Source: Nostoc linckia NIES-25 (lineage in GTDB: Bacteria; Cyanobacteriota; Cyanobacteriia; Cyanobacteriales; Nostocaceae). From it: DNA of 64,000 bases. The position numbers were made by a program, and so were the translations under genes. A model generated the notes under the pieces. The model had not been told where the DNA came from and did not search any database. It worked only from the letters and a program-made list of their open reading frames with translations. The stretch covers positions 4,705,534 to 4,769,533 of the forward strand of contig NZ_AP018222.1 of assembly GCF_002368035.1 (NCBI RefSeq), given 5' to 3'. Shown here in pieces: positions 45,530 through 54,491 of the stretch; position 1 is the first letter of the stretch; every line of letters begins with the position of its first letter.

Positions 45530-46531
45530 ATGGCAAATTCATCAGAACCAGCCGACAAAAATTCATCATATGAATCTAATTTAAATGATGAAAATATCGA
45601 TTTGACAGCTATCAGTGGTAAAAATTTCTGGTTCGATCGAGGATTTACACGGCTAGTATACTTTTTTGCAGTGGTTACTTTTGCTGTGTTATTTTTAATG
45701 AGTTGGGTAATTTACCAAGAAGCTCTACCAGCGATTAAACAGTTTGGAATCGGGTTTTTATGGGGTCAAGATTGGGATACAGGTAATCAAATTTTTGGTG
45801 CATTACCTTATATTTATGGAACTTTAGTAAGTAGTGCGATCGCTATTTTATTAGCTGTACCAGTGGGAATAGCAGTCGCCTTAGTAACAAGTGAAAATTT
45901 CTTACCCGCATCAGTGCGAACAACTTTAGCATTTGTTGTGGAATTAATCGCAGCAATTCCCAGTGTAATTATTGGTTTATGGGCTATTTTTAGCTTTATT
46001 CCAGTTTTAGAACCTTTTGAAAAATGGCTAAGTAGCACTTTGAAAGTGATACCGCTATTTAATACACAAGACCCTGTAGGCACAAATATGTTGACTGCTG
46101 GAATTATTCTAGCAATCATGATTTTGCCAACAATGGCAGCAATTACTCGTGATGTATTACTGGCTATACCTAAAGAATTACGTACCGCATCTATGGCTTT
46201 AGGTGGTACTCGTTGGGAAACAATTTTTCGAGTTTTGCTACCAGCTGGATTTTCGGGAATAGTCAGTGCAGCAATGCTGGCTTTAGGACGTGCTTTGGGT
46301 GAAACAATGGCTGTCACTATGGTAATTGGAAATTCTGCTCAAATTAGCGCATCTTTACTCGATCCAGCTTATACAATTCCCTCTGTATTAGCGAATGAAT
46401 TTGCTGAAGCAGAGCCAGGATTACATATTGGTGCTTTAAGCTATTTGGGATTAATTTTATTTGGTTTAACTCTAGCAGTAAATATTGGCGCTGTATTATT
46501 AGTCAGGTGGTTTGGTAGAAAAAATAATTGA
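45530..46531 (+). CDS. pstC: Phosphate ABC transporter permease PstC
   Basis: This 333-residue inner-membrane permease starts at ATG 45530 (MANSSEPADKNS); a frame open 45 nt earlier is not needed. It has about six helices and the permease EAA loop (IPKELRTASMALGGTRWET), which contacts the PstB ATPase. It is followed by pstA after 111 nt. Confidence 0.93.
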   Translation: MANSSEPADKNSSYESNLNDENIDLTAISGKNFWFDRGFTRLVYFFAVVTFAVLFLMSWVIYQEALPAIKQFGIGFLWGQDWDTGNQIFGALPYIYGTLVSSAIAILLAVPVGIAVALVTSENFLPASVRTTLAFVVELIAAIPSVIIGLWAIFSFIPVLEPFEKWLSSTLKVIPLFNTQDPVGTNMLTAGIILAIMILPTMAAITRDVLLAIPKELRTASMALGGTRWETIFRVLLPAGFSGIVSAAMLALGRALGETMAVTMVIGNSAQISASLLDPAYTIPSVLANEFAEAEPGLHIGALSYLGLILFGLTLAVNIGAVLLVRWFGRKNN

Positions 46532-46642
46532 AGAAGAATTCAGAATTCAGAATCCAGAATTCAGAATTAATTAGTTGTGATGGGTGATTGGTAATTGCTA
46601 TGGGGCAAAGATTTTGTTTATTGATTAAAAATTGGGAAAAAT

Positions 46643-47521
46643 ATGAGCGATCGCATTGAACCTGAAAAAGATGAATCTATAACAGCAGAATTATGCAGTT
46701 CTCTACCAAAAGAGCGAGTCATATTTACTTATGTAATGAATGCGATCGCCTTTAGTTTCACAGGTCTAGCGCTCATTCCTTTATTATCAATTTTATGGGA
46801 AATTTTCATCCGAGGAATATCGGGAATTAAAGGGGAAGTTTTTGTTAAAACAGTAATTGATAATGGGTTCGGCAATGCCATTTTGGGAACCATAGTTATG
46901 GTAGCCATTGGCGCTTTTTTAAGCATTCCCACAGGTGTAATGACAGGAATTTTCTTGGCAGAATTTGGTCAAAATCCAATTGCTAATATCGTTCGTTTTA
47001 TCGCTAATATTCTCACAGGTGTGCCTTCAATTGTTGTAGGAATATTTGCTTACGGTATAATCGTTTTGACAACTAAAGGATTTAGTGCGATCGCAGGTGG
47101 TTTTGCCTTAGCTGTAATTATGCTACCAGTGATTATATTGACAACAGAAGAATCCTTAAAACTAATTCCTACATCTCAACGTCTCGCCTCTGCTGCTTTA
47201 GGCGGAACTCGTTTTCAAACTACCTTTCGCATCGTTGTTACTGCGGCAATTCCCGGAATTACTACAGGCATTTTATTAGCGGTAGCTCGTGCTGCTGGTG
47301 AAACGGCACCCTTAATTTTTACTGCATTATTTAGTCTAGATTGGTCAGAAGGTTTGTTAAGTCCAACAGCTTCTTTGCCAGTATTAATTTTTAACCTCTA
47401 CAACGACCCAGACCCAGAAAAAAGCCAGTTAGTATGGACTACTTCGATAATTTTATTAGGCTTAATTTTATTTGTCAGTATTATTTCCCGCTTAGTTATT
47501 AGTCAGAGAAGAATCAAATAA
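46643..47521 (+). CDS. pstA: Phosphate ABC transporter permease PstA
   Basis: This 292-residue permease has about six helices and the EAA loop (IPTSQRLASAALGGTRFQT), paired with PstC in the phosphate channel. It lies 46 nt before pstB. Confidence 0.93.
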   Translation: MSDRIEPEKDESITAELCSSLPKERVIFTYVMNAIAFSFTGLALIPLLSILWEIFIRGISGIKGEVFVKTVIDNGFGNAILGTIVMVAIGAFLSIPTGVMTGIFLAEFGQNPIANIVRFIANILTGVPSIVVGIFAYGIIVLTTKGFSAIAGGFALAVIMLPVIILTTEESLKLIPTSQRLASAALGGTRFQTTFRIVVTAAIPGITTGILLAVARAAGETAPLIFTALFSLDWSEGLLSPTASLPVLIFNLYNDPDPEKSQLVWTTSIILLGLILFVSIISRLVISQRRIK

Positions 47522-47567
47522 ACAGAATTCTATTTTGATAAATTTTTATTCCGCACGCAAGCAATTT

Positions 47568-48347
47568 ATGAATAAACTAATTCCAGCTATTAAAGTAAAA
47601 AATATTAGTTTTTACTATGGTACATTCAAAGCGATCGAAAAAATATCAATAGATATTTATCGAAACCAAGTAACAGCAATTATCGGCCCTAGTGGTTGCG
47701 GCAAATCTACCTTCATCAAAGTTCTGAATCGCATTAGTGAATTAGAAGGCCCTGTAAAAGTTGAAGGCGAGGTGGAATTTTTTGGACAAAATATTTATGC
47801 TTCTCGTGTCAACATCAATAGATTACGCCGCCAAATTGGTATGGTTTTCCAAAAACCGAATCCTTTTCCTATCAGCATTTATGAAAATGTTGCCTACGGA
47901 ATGAGAATAGCAGGTAGGTATCCAAAAATAGAGCTAGATGAAATTGTCGAGTCTGCACTTCATAGTGCTGCTCTTTGGGATGAAGTTAAAGATAAGTTAG
48001 ATAAATCAGCTTTAGGGCTTTCTGGCGGCCAACAACAAAGATTATGTATTGCTCGTGCTTTAGCAGTCAAACCGAAAGTTCTGTTGATGGATGAGCCTTG
48101 TTCGGCTCTTGACCCCATCGCCACGATGAAAGTTGAAGAACTAATCCATAGTTTGCGGTCTCAGTTGACGATCGCGATCGTTACCCATAACATGCAGCAA
48201 GCTGCTCGCGTCTCTGATTTTACCGCTTTCTTCAGCACCGATGAAAGCCGGATTGGTCAAATGATTGAATTTGGCGCCACAGAGCAAATCTTTAACAACC
48301 CACTCGACCCCCGCACCCGCGACTACATTTCAGGACGTTTTGGCTAA
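47568..48347 (+). CDS. pstB: Phosphate ABC transporter ATPase PstB
   Basis: This 259-residue ATPase starts at ATG 47568 (MNKLIPAIKVKN), matching the start of the second copy. Walker A is PSGCGKST (41-48), the Q-loop glutamine is present (VFQKPN, Q95), the signature is LSGGQQQRLCIARA, Walker B is LLMDEPC and the H-loop is VTHNMQQ. It drives phosphate import through PstCA. A heptamer repeat tract and a C-rich run separate it from a second pstB. Confidence 0.95.
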   Translation: MNKLIPAIKVKNISFYYGTFKAIEKISIDIYRNQVTAIIGPSGCGKSTFIKVLNRISELEGPVKVEGEVEFFGQNIYASRVNINRLRRQIGMVFQKPNPFPISIYENVAYGMRIAGRYPKIELDEIVESALHSAALWDEVKDKLDKSALGLSGGQQQRLCIARALAVKPKVLLMDEPCSALDPIATMKVEELIHSLRSQLTIAIVTHNMQQAARVSDFTAFFSTDESRIGQMIEFGATEQIFNNPLDPRTRDYISGRFG

Positions 48348-48666
48348 AAAGTCATTAGTCATTAGTCATTAGTCATTAGTCATTAGTCATTAACTATTCT
48401 CCCCATCTCCCCACACTCCCTATCTCCCCATCTCCCCACCTCCCCATCTCCCCACCTCCCCATCTCCCCACCTTCCTCATTTTCTCAACAATGATTTTTG
48501 CGACATAATTTAATATAAACATTTACTAACGGTATATTTGCTATATATCTACTATATACTTACGTATTTTCCATGAAGTTCTCCTTTTAGGAGTAACATA
48601 GTGAAACAGCACTGCTGATTTGTAATACCTTACTTAGTCAAGTATTGTTTCACACGTTTTGGGAAT
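48348..48666. other. 319-nt spacer with heptamer repeats between the two pstB genes
   Basis: Six GTCATTA units at 48351-48392 are followed by a C-rich CTCCCCATCTCCCC run (48400-48475), then AT-rich DNA. An inverted pair GTGAAACA (48602) and TGTTTCAC (48648) lies just before the second pstB. Confidence 0.7.
48351..48392. repeat. Heptamer tandem repeat (GTCATTA, six units)
   Basis: Six exact GTCATTA units begin 3 nt after the pstB stop codon. A shorter tract of four lies at 61054-61081. Confidence 0.9.
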
Positions 48667-49446
48667 ATGAGTAAACTAATTCCAGCCATCAGAGTCAAAA
48701 ACTTCACCTTCTATTACGAGACTCAAAAGATAGTTGAAGGCGTGTCAATGGATATTTACCAAAACCAAATCACGACAATTATTGGTTCTAGTGGTTGTGG
48801 CAAGTCTACTTTTCTTAAATCGTTAAATCGGATGAATGAATTAGAAGCAGAAGTGAATGTTGAAGGAAGAGTAGAATTTTTTGGACAAAATATTTATGAG
48901 CGCCGTGTCAATTTAAGTAGATTACGTCGCCAAATTAGTATGGTTTTTCCCAAGCCAAATCTTTTCCCCATGAGCGTTTATGACAATGTTGCCTATGGTG
49001 TGAAATTAGTTGGATGGCATCCGAAAGTAGAATTAGATGCAATTGTTGAATCTGCCATTAAAGCTGCTGAACTTTGGGACGAACTGAAAAATAAGCTGCA
49101 CAAATCTGCTTTAGAACTTTCTGGCGGACAACAACAAAGACTATGTATTGCCCGCGCTTTAGCAGTTAAACCAAAAGTTTTACTGATGGATGAACCTTGT
49201 TCGGGACTCGATCCTATTGGTAGTATGCAAATTGAAAATCTGATTCAAAACTTGCGCTCAGAATTGACAATTGTGATTGTTAGTCATAACTTGCAGCAAG
49301 TTACTCGCTTATCTGATTTTACGGCTTTCTTTCACAGTAATGAAAATCGCATTACTCAAATGGTTGAATTTGCTAGTACAAATAAAATTTTTACTAATCC
49401 CCTTGATTCTCGTACCCGCGATTACATTTTTGCCCGCATCGGTTAA
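48667..49446 (+). CDS. pstB: Second phosphate ATPase PstB2 with altered Q-loop
   Basis: This 259-residue paralogue is collinear with the upstream PstB. Walker A (SSGCGKST), signature (LSGGQQQRLCIARA), Walker B (LLMDEPC) and H-loop (VSHNLQQ) are intact. However, the Q-loop reads VFPKPN, so the usual glutamine at position 95 is proline (codon CCC). The Q-loop Gln coordinates magnesium and couples ATP hydrolysis to the permease in ABC ATPases. Hence this copy may be slower, regulatory or matched to a different permease. Cyanobacterial genomes often carry two pstB genes. Confidence 0.88.
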   Translation: MSKLIPAIRVKNFTFYYETQKIVEGVSMDIYQNQITTIIGSSGCGKSTFLKSLNRMNELEAEVNVEGRVEFFGQNIYERRVNLSRLRRQISMVFPKPNLFPMSVYDNVAYGVKLVGWHPKVELDAIVESAIKAAELWDELKNKLHKSALELSGGQQQRLCIARALAVKPKVLLMDEPCSGLDPIGSMQIENLIQNLRSELTIVIVSHNLQQVTRLSDFTAFFHSNENRITQMVEFASTNKIFTNPLDSRTRDYIFARIG

Positions 49447-49550
49447 AATCTTACTTAAATTTTGGCTCTTGAGAAGGCTGCGAGTATGAATTATATCACT
49501 AAGTACAACTCAAAAAGTCTGACTCTTTACTCCCCAGCTAGGCAAATAAG

Positions 49551-49654
49551 TTATACCGATTTGAAAAAAGAATGCGACACATCGGTAGGGGCACAACATT
49601 GTTGTGCCCTTACGGATAATTGATGTGTCGCAAACATTATTTGAATTGGTATTA
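49551..49654. mobile_element. MITE-like inverted-repeat element, family 1 copy C
   Basis: 104 bp from TTATACCGATTT to AATTGGTATTA, with long complementary arms (TGCGACACATC and GATGTGTCGCA) around a central palindrome at 49585-49613. Same ends as copies A and B. Confidence 0.7.
49585..49613. repeat. 29-bp palindrome, GTAGGG family
   Basis: GTAGGGGCACAACA and TGTTGTGCCCTTAC pair around one T; it occupies the centre of MITE-like copy C. Confidence 0.75.
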
Positions 49655-49793
49655 AAAATCAAAATAGATTAGTGTAATTTAATTTCCATAACCTTTGAGT
49701 TTTCTTGTGTTGGGCAATACGAATCTAAGTTGACACAATTTTTTATACTATAAACTTAAGAAGAGTATCTGCTTTAGACCACCTGAATATAAA

Positions 49794-51077
49794 ATGAAAT
49801 GTCCCCGGTGCGAGTCTACTTCATATCGTAAAAATGGTCGTCGGAATGCCAAGCAGAATTACCTGTGCAAAAACTGTGGTAAACAATTTCTTGAGCCGAC
49901 ATCTCCTTTGCTGGAAACTGACTTAATTGCCAATAGCAACGGGCACAGTAAACAAACTATGGCTGAAGCTACAGACATTGCTTTAGCAAAAAAACTACCA
50001 GTAGAAGAATTTACTCAAATAAGTCTAAGCTCTTTTAGTTCTATCCTAGCTGAAGAACTACAAAAAATTTTATTATCGCCTGATTGGCTAGAATCTGATA
50101 CTTTCAATCAATTTATTCAAAAATTTCAGCAAAAACAGCAAATTCAAAATCATTTAGAAACAAAAACTTCTCTTTTACTTTTAGATGCAGAAAATTTAAA
50201 ATTAGATATTAATTGCGAATTATTTTTAGCAAGTATATGTGAGTACCCTCTGGAAGTTAAATTAGCTTTTGCTAACTGGAGGAATCCGAGTACTGGTAAG
50301 CAGGATATTGAACTTTATAAGCGTGGCTATCAACTTATTCATGTACCCGGAGGTAAGGATAGTGCTGATGCCAAAATGATTGGATTTGGTGCTTCTGTAT
50401 TACGGTCTTATCCAACAGTTAAAGAAATTTTAGTCTGTTCTGGCGATGGAATTTTAATCCACCTCTGCAACGAACTCCAAAATCAAGGATTGATTGTCTA
50501 TTGGGTGCGTAGACAAGGACAAACTTTGCAGGTAGAAAACAGAAATACTGGCAACTTAACTCATTATTCCATAGCAATGGCCAGAGAAATTCCATCTTTG
50601 GAACGAGTAGTTGAAGAAATTCAAGATTTAATTAAAAATGAACAAAATTCAATCAATACTAAATTACAAAGTTTAGCGACTATTGCCACTTTATTTGAAG
50701 AAAGACGCAACCTCAATACCAATATTTATCAAAATCGTCCAGAAATCGAAGAAGTAGTTTCTCCTACAGATGAGTCATCTACACAATCTATTAAACAGGA
50801 AGAAAAAGAAAACTTTGTCCAAATTGCCGATCGCGCAACATTAGATAAATTTTTATTAAAAATAATTCGAGACTTTCAAATCAATTCTCCTCAAACTAAA
50901 TTATCTGTATCTAAACTAGGTACGGAGATACAGAAAATAACCGGAGAATCTCCTACTTCAATTGTCAAAAAATTAAAGTTAGGTTCTACTTTGACCAAAT
51001 ATTTAGAATCATCTCCCACATTTATATTAAAACCAAGCGGCAAGGAATATGAAGTAATGCCGCGATCGCTGGAGTAG
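49794..51077 (+). CDS. Zinc-ribbon/NYN nuclease/LOTUS-like fusion protein
   Basis: This 427-residue protein begins with a zinc ribbon (C3, C6, C25, C28; CPRCESTSYRKNGRR) like that of IS1-type InsA proteins. From about residue 125 to 245 there is a NYN/PIN-like nuclease domain with the conserved acids D131 (LLLDAENL), D189 and D192 (GKDSADAKM) and D218 (CSGDG). After a helical linker, residues about 340-420 resemble an OST-HTH/LOTUS RNA-binding fold (DKFLLKIIRDFQ, then KLSVSKLGTEIQ and KLKLGSTLTKYLESS). The combination suggests RNA binding and cleavage with possible DNA or RNA targeting by the ribbon. No operon partner is adjacent. The domain calls are by eye; the LOTUS call is the weakest. 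Confidence 0.7.
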   Translation: MKCPRCESTSYRKNGRRNAKQNYLCKNCGKQFLEPTSPLLETDLIANSNGHSKQTMAEATDIALAKKLPVEEFTQISLSSFSSILAEELQKILLSPDWLESDTFNQFIQKFQQKQQIQNHLETKTSLLLLDAENLKLDINCELFLASICEYPLEVKLAFANWRNPSTGKQDIELYKRGYQLIHVPGGKDSADAKMIGFGASVLRSYPTVKEILVCSGDGILIHLCNELQNQGLIVYWVRRQGQTLQVENRNTGNLTHYSIAMAREIPSLERVVEEIQDLIKNEQNSINTKLQSLATIATLFEERRNLNTNIYQNRPEIEEVVSPTDESSTQSIKQEEKENFVQIADRATLDKFLLKIIRDFQINSPQTKLSVSKLGTEIQKITGESPTSIVKKLKLGSTLTKYLESSPTFILKPSGKEYEVMPRSLE

Positions 51078-51207
51078 ATATTTTATGAGGTAACAGGCTT
51101 AAAAGTTTTTTGCTGTCGGGGTTACCTACCTGGTAACTGCCATACCTATGACTTGAGTCCATAATTCAGTATTATGTAAAAAGATGTGAAGAAATGTAAA
51201 TATAAAA

Positions 51208-51912
51208 ATGCAGGATAAAGTTGTTGTTATTGTCGGTGCTACCGGCGGTATTGGTTCAGCCTTAACACGTAAACTTGCGCCTACCGGAGTGAAGTTTGTA
51301 TTGGCGGCCAGAGATGCGGTGCGTTTAACCACACTGGCTGCTGATTTACCAGGAGAAGTTTTGACCGTTCCCACCGATATTACCGATCCTCAACAGGTAA
51401 AGACTTTGATCGAAAAAACTGTTGCTGAGTTTGGTCAACTCGATATTTTGGTGAATGCTGCTGGTGCTGGTATACTCAAGCCTTACAATAGCTTGGAACC
51501 CGATGATTTAGACAAGATGCTAGATGTCAACTTAAAAGGCAGCTTTTACACTACCCAGGCAGCTGCCGAAGAGATGCAAAAACGCAAGTCTGGTCACATT
51601 TGTAACGTGGTAGGAATTCTCGGCAAGCATTCGATGGCAATGGCGGCGGCTTATTCTGCTTCAAAGTTTGGTGTTGTCGGTTTCAGCAAGTGCATGGCAG
51701 AGGAACTCAAGCGCTTTGGTATCAAGTTCACGCTATTCTACTTTGGTGGGGTAGATTCTCCTTTTTGGGATAACGTCAACTTAAAAGTAGACCGGAAAAA
51801 AATGCTCAGTGCTGAAACTGCGGCCAATGCGATTTTCTTTGCTCTTTCTGCCGAACCGCAAGCTGTACCGATGGAAATTAACATTCAACCTGATAGCCAT
51901 TTGTTTTTTTAA
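51208..51912 (+). CDS. Short-chain dehydrogenase/reductase
   Basis: This 234-residue classical SDR has the cofactor motif VGATGGIGSALTRKL, the NAG-type strand (LVNAAGAGIL) and the catalytic YxxxK (YSASK). Substrate unknown. It lies about 110 nt before hppD on the same strand. Confidence 0.88.
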   Translation: MQDKVVVIVGATGGIGSALTRKLAPTGVKFVLAARDAVRLTTLAADLPGEVLTVPTDITDPQQVKTLIEKTVAEFGQLDILVNAAGAGILKPYNSLEPDDLDKMLDVNLKGSFYTTQAAAEEMQKRKSGHICNVVGILGKHSMAMAAAYSASKFGVVGFSKCMAEELKRFGIKFTLFYFGGVDSPFWDNVNLKVDRKKMLSAETAANAIFFALSAEPQAVPMEINIQPDSHLFF

Positions 51913-52027
51913 GTCTGGGGAGGTTGTAGTTCGCCTACATAATTATTGCTTGGGAAAGACGTGAAAATTTAGCAAAAAAAGCAAAATTTAGAGATATATA
52001 AGCTGTTATGCTGGATTTTCGGTAACT

Positions 52028-53149
52028 ATGAAAATTGATAGCGTTCATTTCTATGTAGAAAACGCCAAAACGTGGCGGGATTGGTTTGTACACCATCTTG
52101 GTTTTCAAGCAGTAGCCCGCACTAGTTCATTTCATACTTGCACAGAAGTAGTCAAAAGTGGTAACGTCTGCTTTTTGCTATCTTCACCACTGTTACCCAC
52201 AAGTCCGGTGGCTGAATTTCTGCGTCAATATCCCCCTGGTGTCGCCGATGTTGCCTTTGCTGTGGAAGATGTAGAAGCAGCGATCGCACATGCTAAAATG
52301 CACGGTGCCACAGTTTTACAACCCATTCAGGAACACAATGTAGGCGCAACATCCATCAAGTGCAGCAAAATTGCCGCTTGGGGTGGACTGACTCATACGT
52401 TGATAGAAAGGTCATCAGTCAGTAGTCATCCGTCATTGGTTTTTGACAAAACGCAAAGTCTGAGCCAAGGCTTCCTTGGCTCGGAACTTTGTAACAAAGG
52501 ACAAATGACAGATGACAACATTTTTACTGGCATAGATCACATCGTACTTAACGTAGAAATTGGCGATTTAGAACGTGCTGTTGCTTGGTACGAAAATATT
52601 CTTGATTTTCAACCCCAGCAGGTATTTAAAATTAAAACCGATCGCTCTGCTTTACACAGTCAAGTGATGGTTTCGCATAATGGCGACGTACAATTGCCAA
52701 TTAACGAACCAGCTACCAGGAATTCCCAAATTCAAGAATTTTTAGATGTCAACCGGGGGCCGGGAATTCAGCATATTGCTTTGCGGACAACAAATCTCGT
52801 GAGTGCGATCGCTAAATTTCGTGCCAGTGGTTTATCGTTACTCTCAGTTCCTCAAACCTATTACACGCAACTAAAACAGCGTTCGGGATTTCCATTATCA
52901 GATTTAGAAATTGAAGCGATCGCCAAGCAAGAAATTCTCGTGGACTGGCGAGAATATACTCCTTTAGAAGGACGAAATACTGCACCCTTATTATTACAAA
53001 TTTTTACTCAGCCAATATTTGAACAGCCGACATTTTTCTTTGAATTTATTGAACGCCGTTTCCAAGCTCAAGGTTTTGGCGAAGGTAACTTTCGCGCCTT
53101 ATTTGAAGCTATTGAAAGCGAACAAATCAAACGCGGTACTTTGCAATGA
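52028..53149 (+). CDS. hppD: 4-hydroxyphenylpyruvate dioxygenase with in-frame repeat insertion
   Basis: This 373-residue enzyme makes homogentisate for tocopherol or plastoquinone-related synthesis or tyrosine breakdown. It consists of two VOC domains. The C-terminal one carries the iron ligands: His in FTGIDHIVLNV, His in GPGIQHIALRTT and Glu in FFFEFIERR. About 36 residues (129-164, SSVSSHPSLVF to TDDN) between the domains are translated from a palindromic intergenic-type repeat, and homologues lack such a block as far as I recall. The insertion is in a linker, so activity may be retained. The product is likely cytosolic. Confidence 0.9.
   Translation: MKIDSVHFYVENAKTWRDWFVHHLGFQAVARTSSFHTCTEVVKSGNVCFLLSSPLLPTSPVAEFLRQYPPGVADVAFAVEDVEAAIAHAKMHGATVLQPIQEHNVGATSIKCSKIAAWGGLTHTLIERSSVSSHPSLVFDKTQSLSQGFLGSELCNKGQMTDDNIFTGIDHIVLNVEIGDLERAVAWYENILDFQPQQVFKIKTDRSALHSQVMVSHNGDVQLPINEPATRNSQIQEFLDVNRGPGIQHIALRTTNLVSAIAKFRASGLSLLSVPQTYYTQLKQRSGFPLSDLEIEAIAKQEILVDWREYTPLEGRNTAPLLLQIFTQPIFEQPTFFFEFIERRFQAQGFGEGNFRALFEAIESEQIKRGTLQ
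52412..52519. repeat. Palindromic repeat inserted in frame in hppD
   Basis: 108 nt (36 codons) with GTCATCAGTCAGTAGTCATC words and the palindrome CAAAGTCTGAGCCAAGG / CCTTGGCTCGGAACTTTG (52454-52491). This is the same element as at 27123-27160 but with a different paired core. Confidence 0.8.
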
Positions 53150-53288
53150 TACCTGACTAGAAAATATCAATTGAAAGTCAGCCAGACTCAAAATAAACAT
53201 ACCTAGCTAAATTAAACCGTGCAGATTGGCGATCGCAAAACAGCCACACAACTGCGATAATTTTAATAAAAATTAACATTTTGCAGCG

Positions 53289-53975
53289 ATGCTAAGACTA
53301 ATTACTGACTTCGACGGCCCGATTATCGATGTTTCCGAACGGTACTACCAAGTTTATAAATTTTGCCTGGAAAAAACCCGCCGTCCAGGTCAACCAGTAA
53401 AAGAACTTCCCAAACCAGAATTTTGGGAGTTAAAGCGCAAGCGCGTTCCTGAAAAACAAATCGCCTTAAACTCTGGCCTAGACGAAGCTCAAGCACAAGA
53501 ATTCGCTCAGTTGCGGCGACAAACAGTACATACAGAGCCTTACTTTGAGTATGATACCCTCGCACCGGGCGCCGTAGATGCACTATTAAAGATTCAGCAA
53601 GCCGGAATTGATTTAGCTGTTATGACTATGCGCCGAGTCCGAGAACTAGATTATGCCTTGCAAAAATACGATTTAGGCAGATTTTTTCCAGAAAATCGTT
53701 GTTATTGCCTGAGTAACGACTATGTTAAAACTCGTGACATCGAAGATAAACCCTTATTGATGAAAAGGGCATTGGAAGAACTACCTCCCGCAGCCGATAC
53801 TTGGATGGTGGGAGATACCGAAGCTGACATCACAGCAGCGAAAAACCACGGTGTTAAAGCGATCGCTGTGGAATGTGGCATTCGCGATCGCACTCAATTA
53901 GAACTTTACCATCCCGACTTAATCGTTAAAGACTTAAGCGCTGCTGTAGATTTAATCCTAGAGCCTCAACATTGA
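53289..53975 (+). CDS. HAD-family phosphatase-like hydrolase
   Basis: This 228-residue protein has HAD motif I (LITDFDGPIID, with DxD), the motif II threonine region (LAVMTMRR) and motif IV GDTEADITAAK, with a Lys in DKPLLMKRAL. It is likely a phosphatase on a small metabolite. The next small gene starts 12 nt after its stop. Confidence 0.85.
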   Translation: MLRLITDFDGPIIDVSERYYQVYKFCLEKTRRPGQPVKELPKPEFWELKRKRVPEKQIALNSGLDEAQAQEFAQLRRQTVHTEPYFEYDTLAPGAVDALLKIQQAGIDLAVMTMRRVRELDYALQKYDLGRFFPENRCYCLSNDYVKTRDIEDKPLLMKRALEELPPAADTWMVGDTEADITAAKNHGVKAIAVECGIRDRTQLELYHPDLIVKDLSAAVDLILEPQH

Positions 53976-53986
53976 CAATTCAGAAA

Positions 53987-54253
53987 ATGACTAATCCAAA
54001 ACCTACTTGCACAGTCTATCGGGGAAGAATATTCCCTGAAATTCAATGGTCAGAAGAAAAAAAAGCTCAATGGAAAGCTCAACAAGAAGCATTTTACCAA
54101 CGCGGTAAAGTTATTTTTGACCGAGTTCAACCAGAATTACTCGAAACTCATTACAACTGGTATATAGCTGTTGAACCTGAGAGTGGAGACTATTTTATTG
54201 ATAAGGATGAAGTAACTGCTATAAATAAATCTCGTCAACAACATCAATTTTAA
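53987..54253 (+). CDS. Small protein of 88 residues, unknown function
   Basis: ATG 53987 is 12 nt after the HAD gene; a TTG five codons earlier overlaps that gene. The sequence is acidic and aromatic (TVYRGRIFPEIQWSEEKKAQ, then THYNWYIAVEPESGDYFID), a pattern I have seen in cyanobacterial small proteins but cannot assign. It ends overlapping the convergent gene at 54250 by 4 nt. It may belong to a small toxin-antitoxin-like or accessory module with the next two genes. Confidence 0.6.
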   Translation: MTNPKPTCTVYRGRIFPEIQWSEEKKAQWKAQQEAFYQRGKVIFDRVQPELLETHYNWYIAVEPESGDYFIDKDEVTAINKSRQQHQF

Positions 54254-54483
54254 CTAGCCAGGGAAAAAGCTTCTGCAACCGCTTTTGGTAATTCAATTAA
54301 TACGAAATAATTGCTAGGATATAAATAGTCTTCACCTGATTCATCAATAACTCTAATCATTCGGTGCTTAACAGCATGAGAATCAGGAACAGTCTGGTAA
54401 ATTTTCCGAATTTCTAAAGAAGCAGGATAATCTTTGTTGCTAATGCAAACAACATATTGAGTTTCTGTGTTCGCTGACTGCAT
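54250..54483 (-). CDS. Small protein of 77 residues, possible partner of the upstream gene
   Basis: Begins MQSANTETQYVVCISNKDYP and contains RVIDESGEDYLYPSNYFVLI, a pattern widespread in cyanobacteria as a hypothetical small protein. A good ribosome site (AGGAG) lies before its ATG. It is the second gene of a minus-strand pair with an 8-nt gap from the gene at 54492. Function unknown. Confidence 0.65.
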   Translation of the reverse strand: MQSANTETQYVVCISNKDYPASLEIRKIYQTVPDSHAVKHRMIRVIDESGEDYLYPSNYFVLIELPKAVAEAFSLAS

Positions 54484-54491
54484 AACGACTC

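Larger units (their letters stand above)
49447..49793. other. 347-nt gap with MITE-like copy C
   Basis: Filled mostly by the inverted-repeat element at 49551-49654; AT-rich otherwise. No ORF. Confidence 0.5.
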
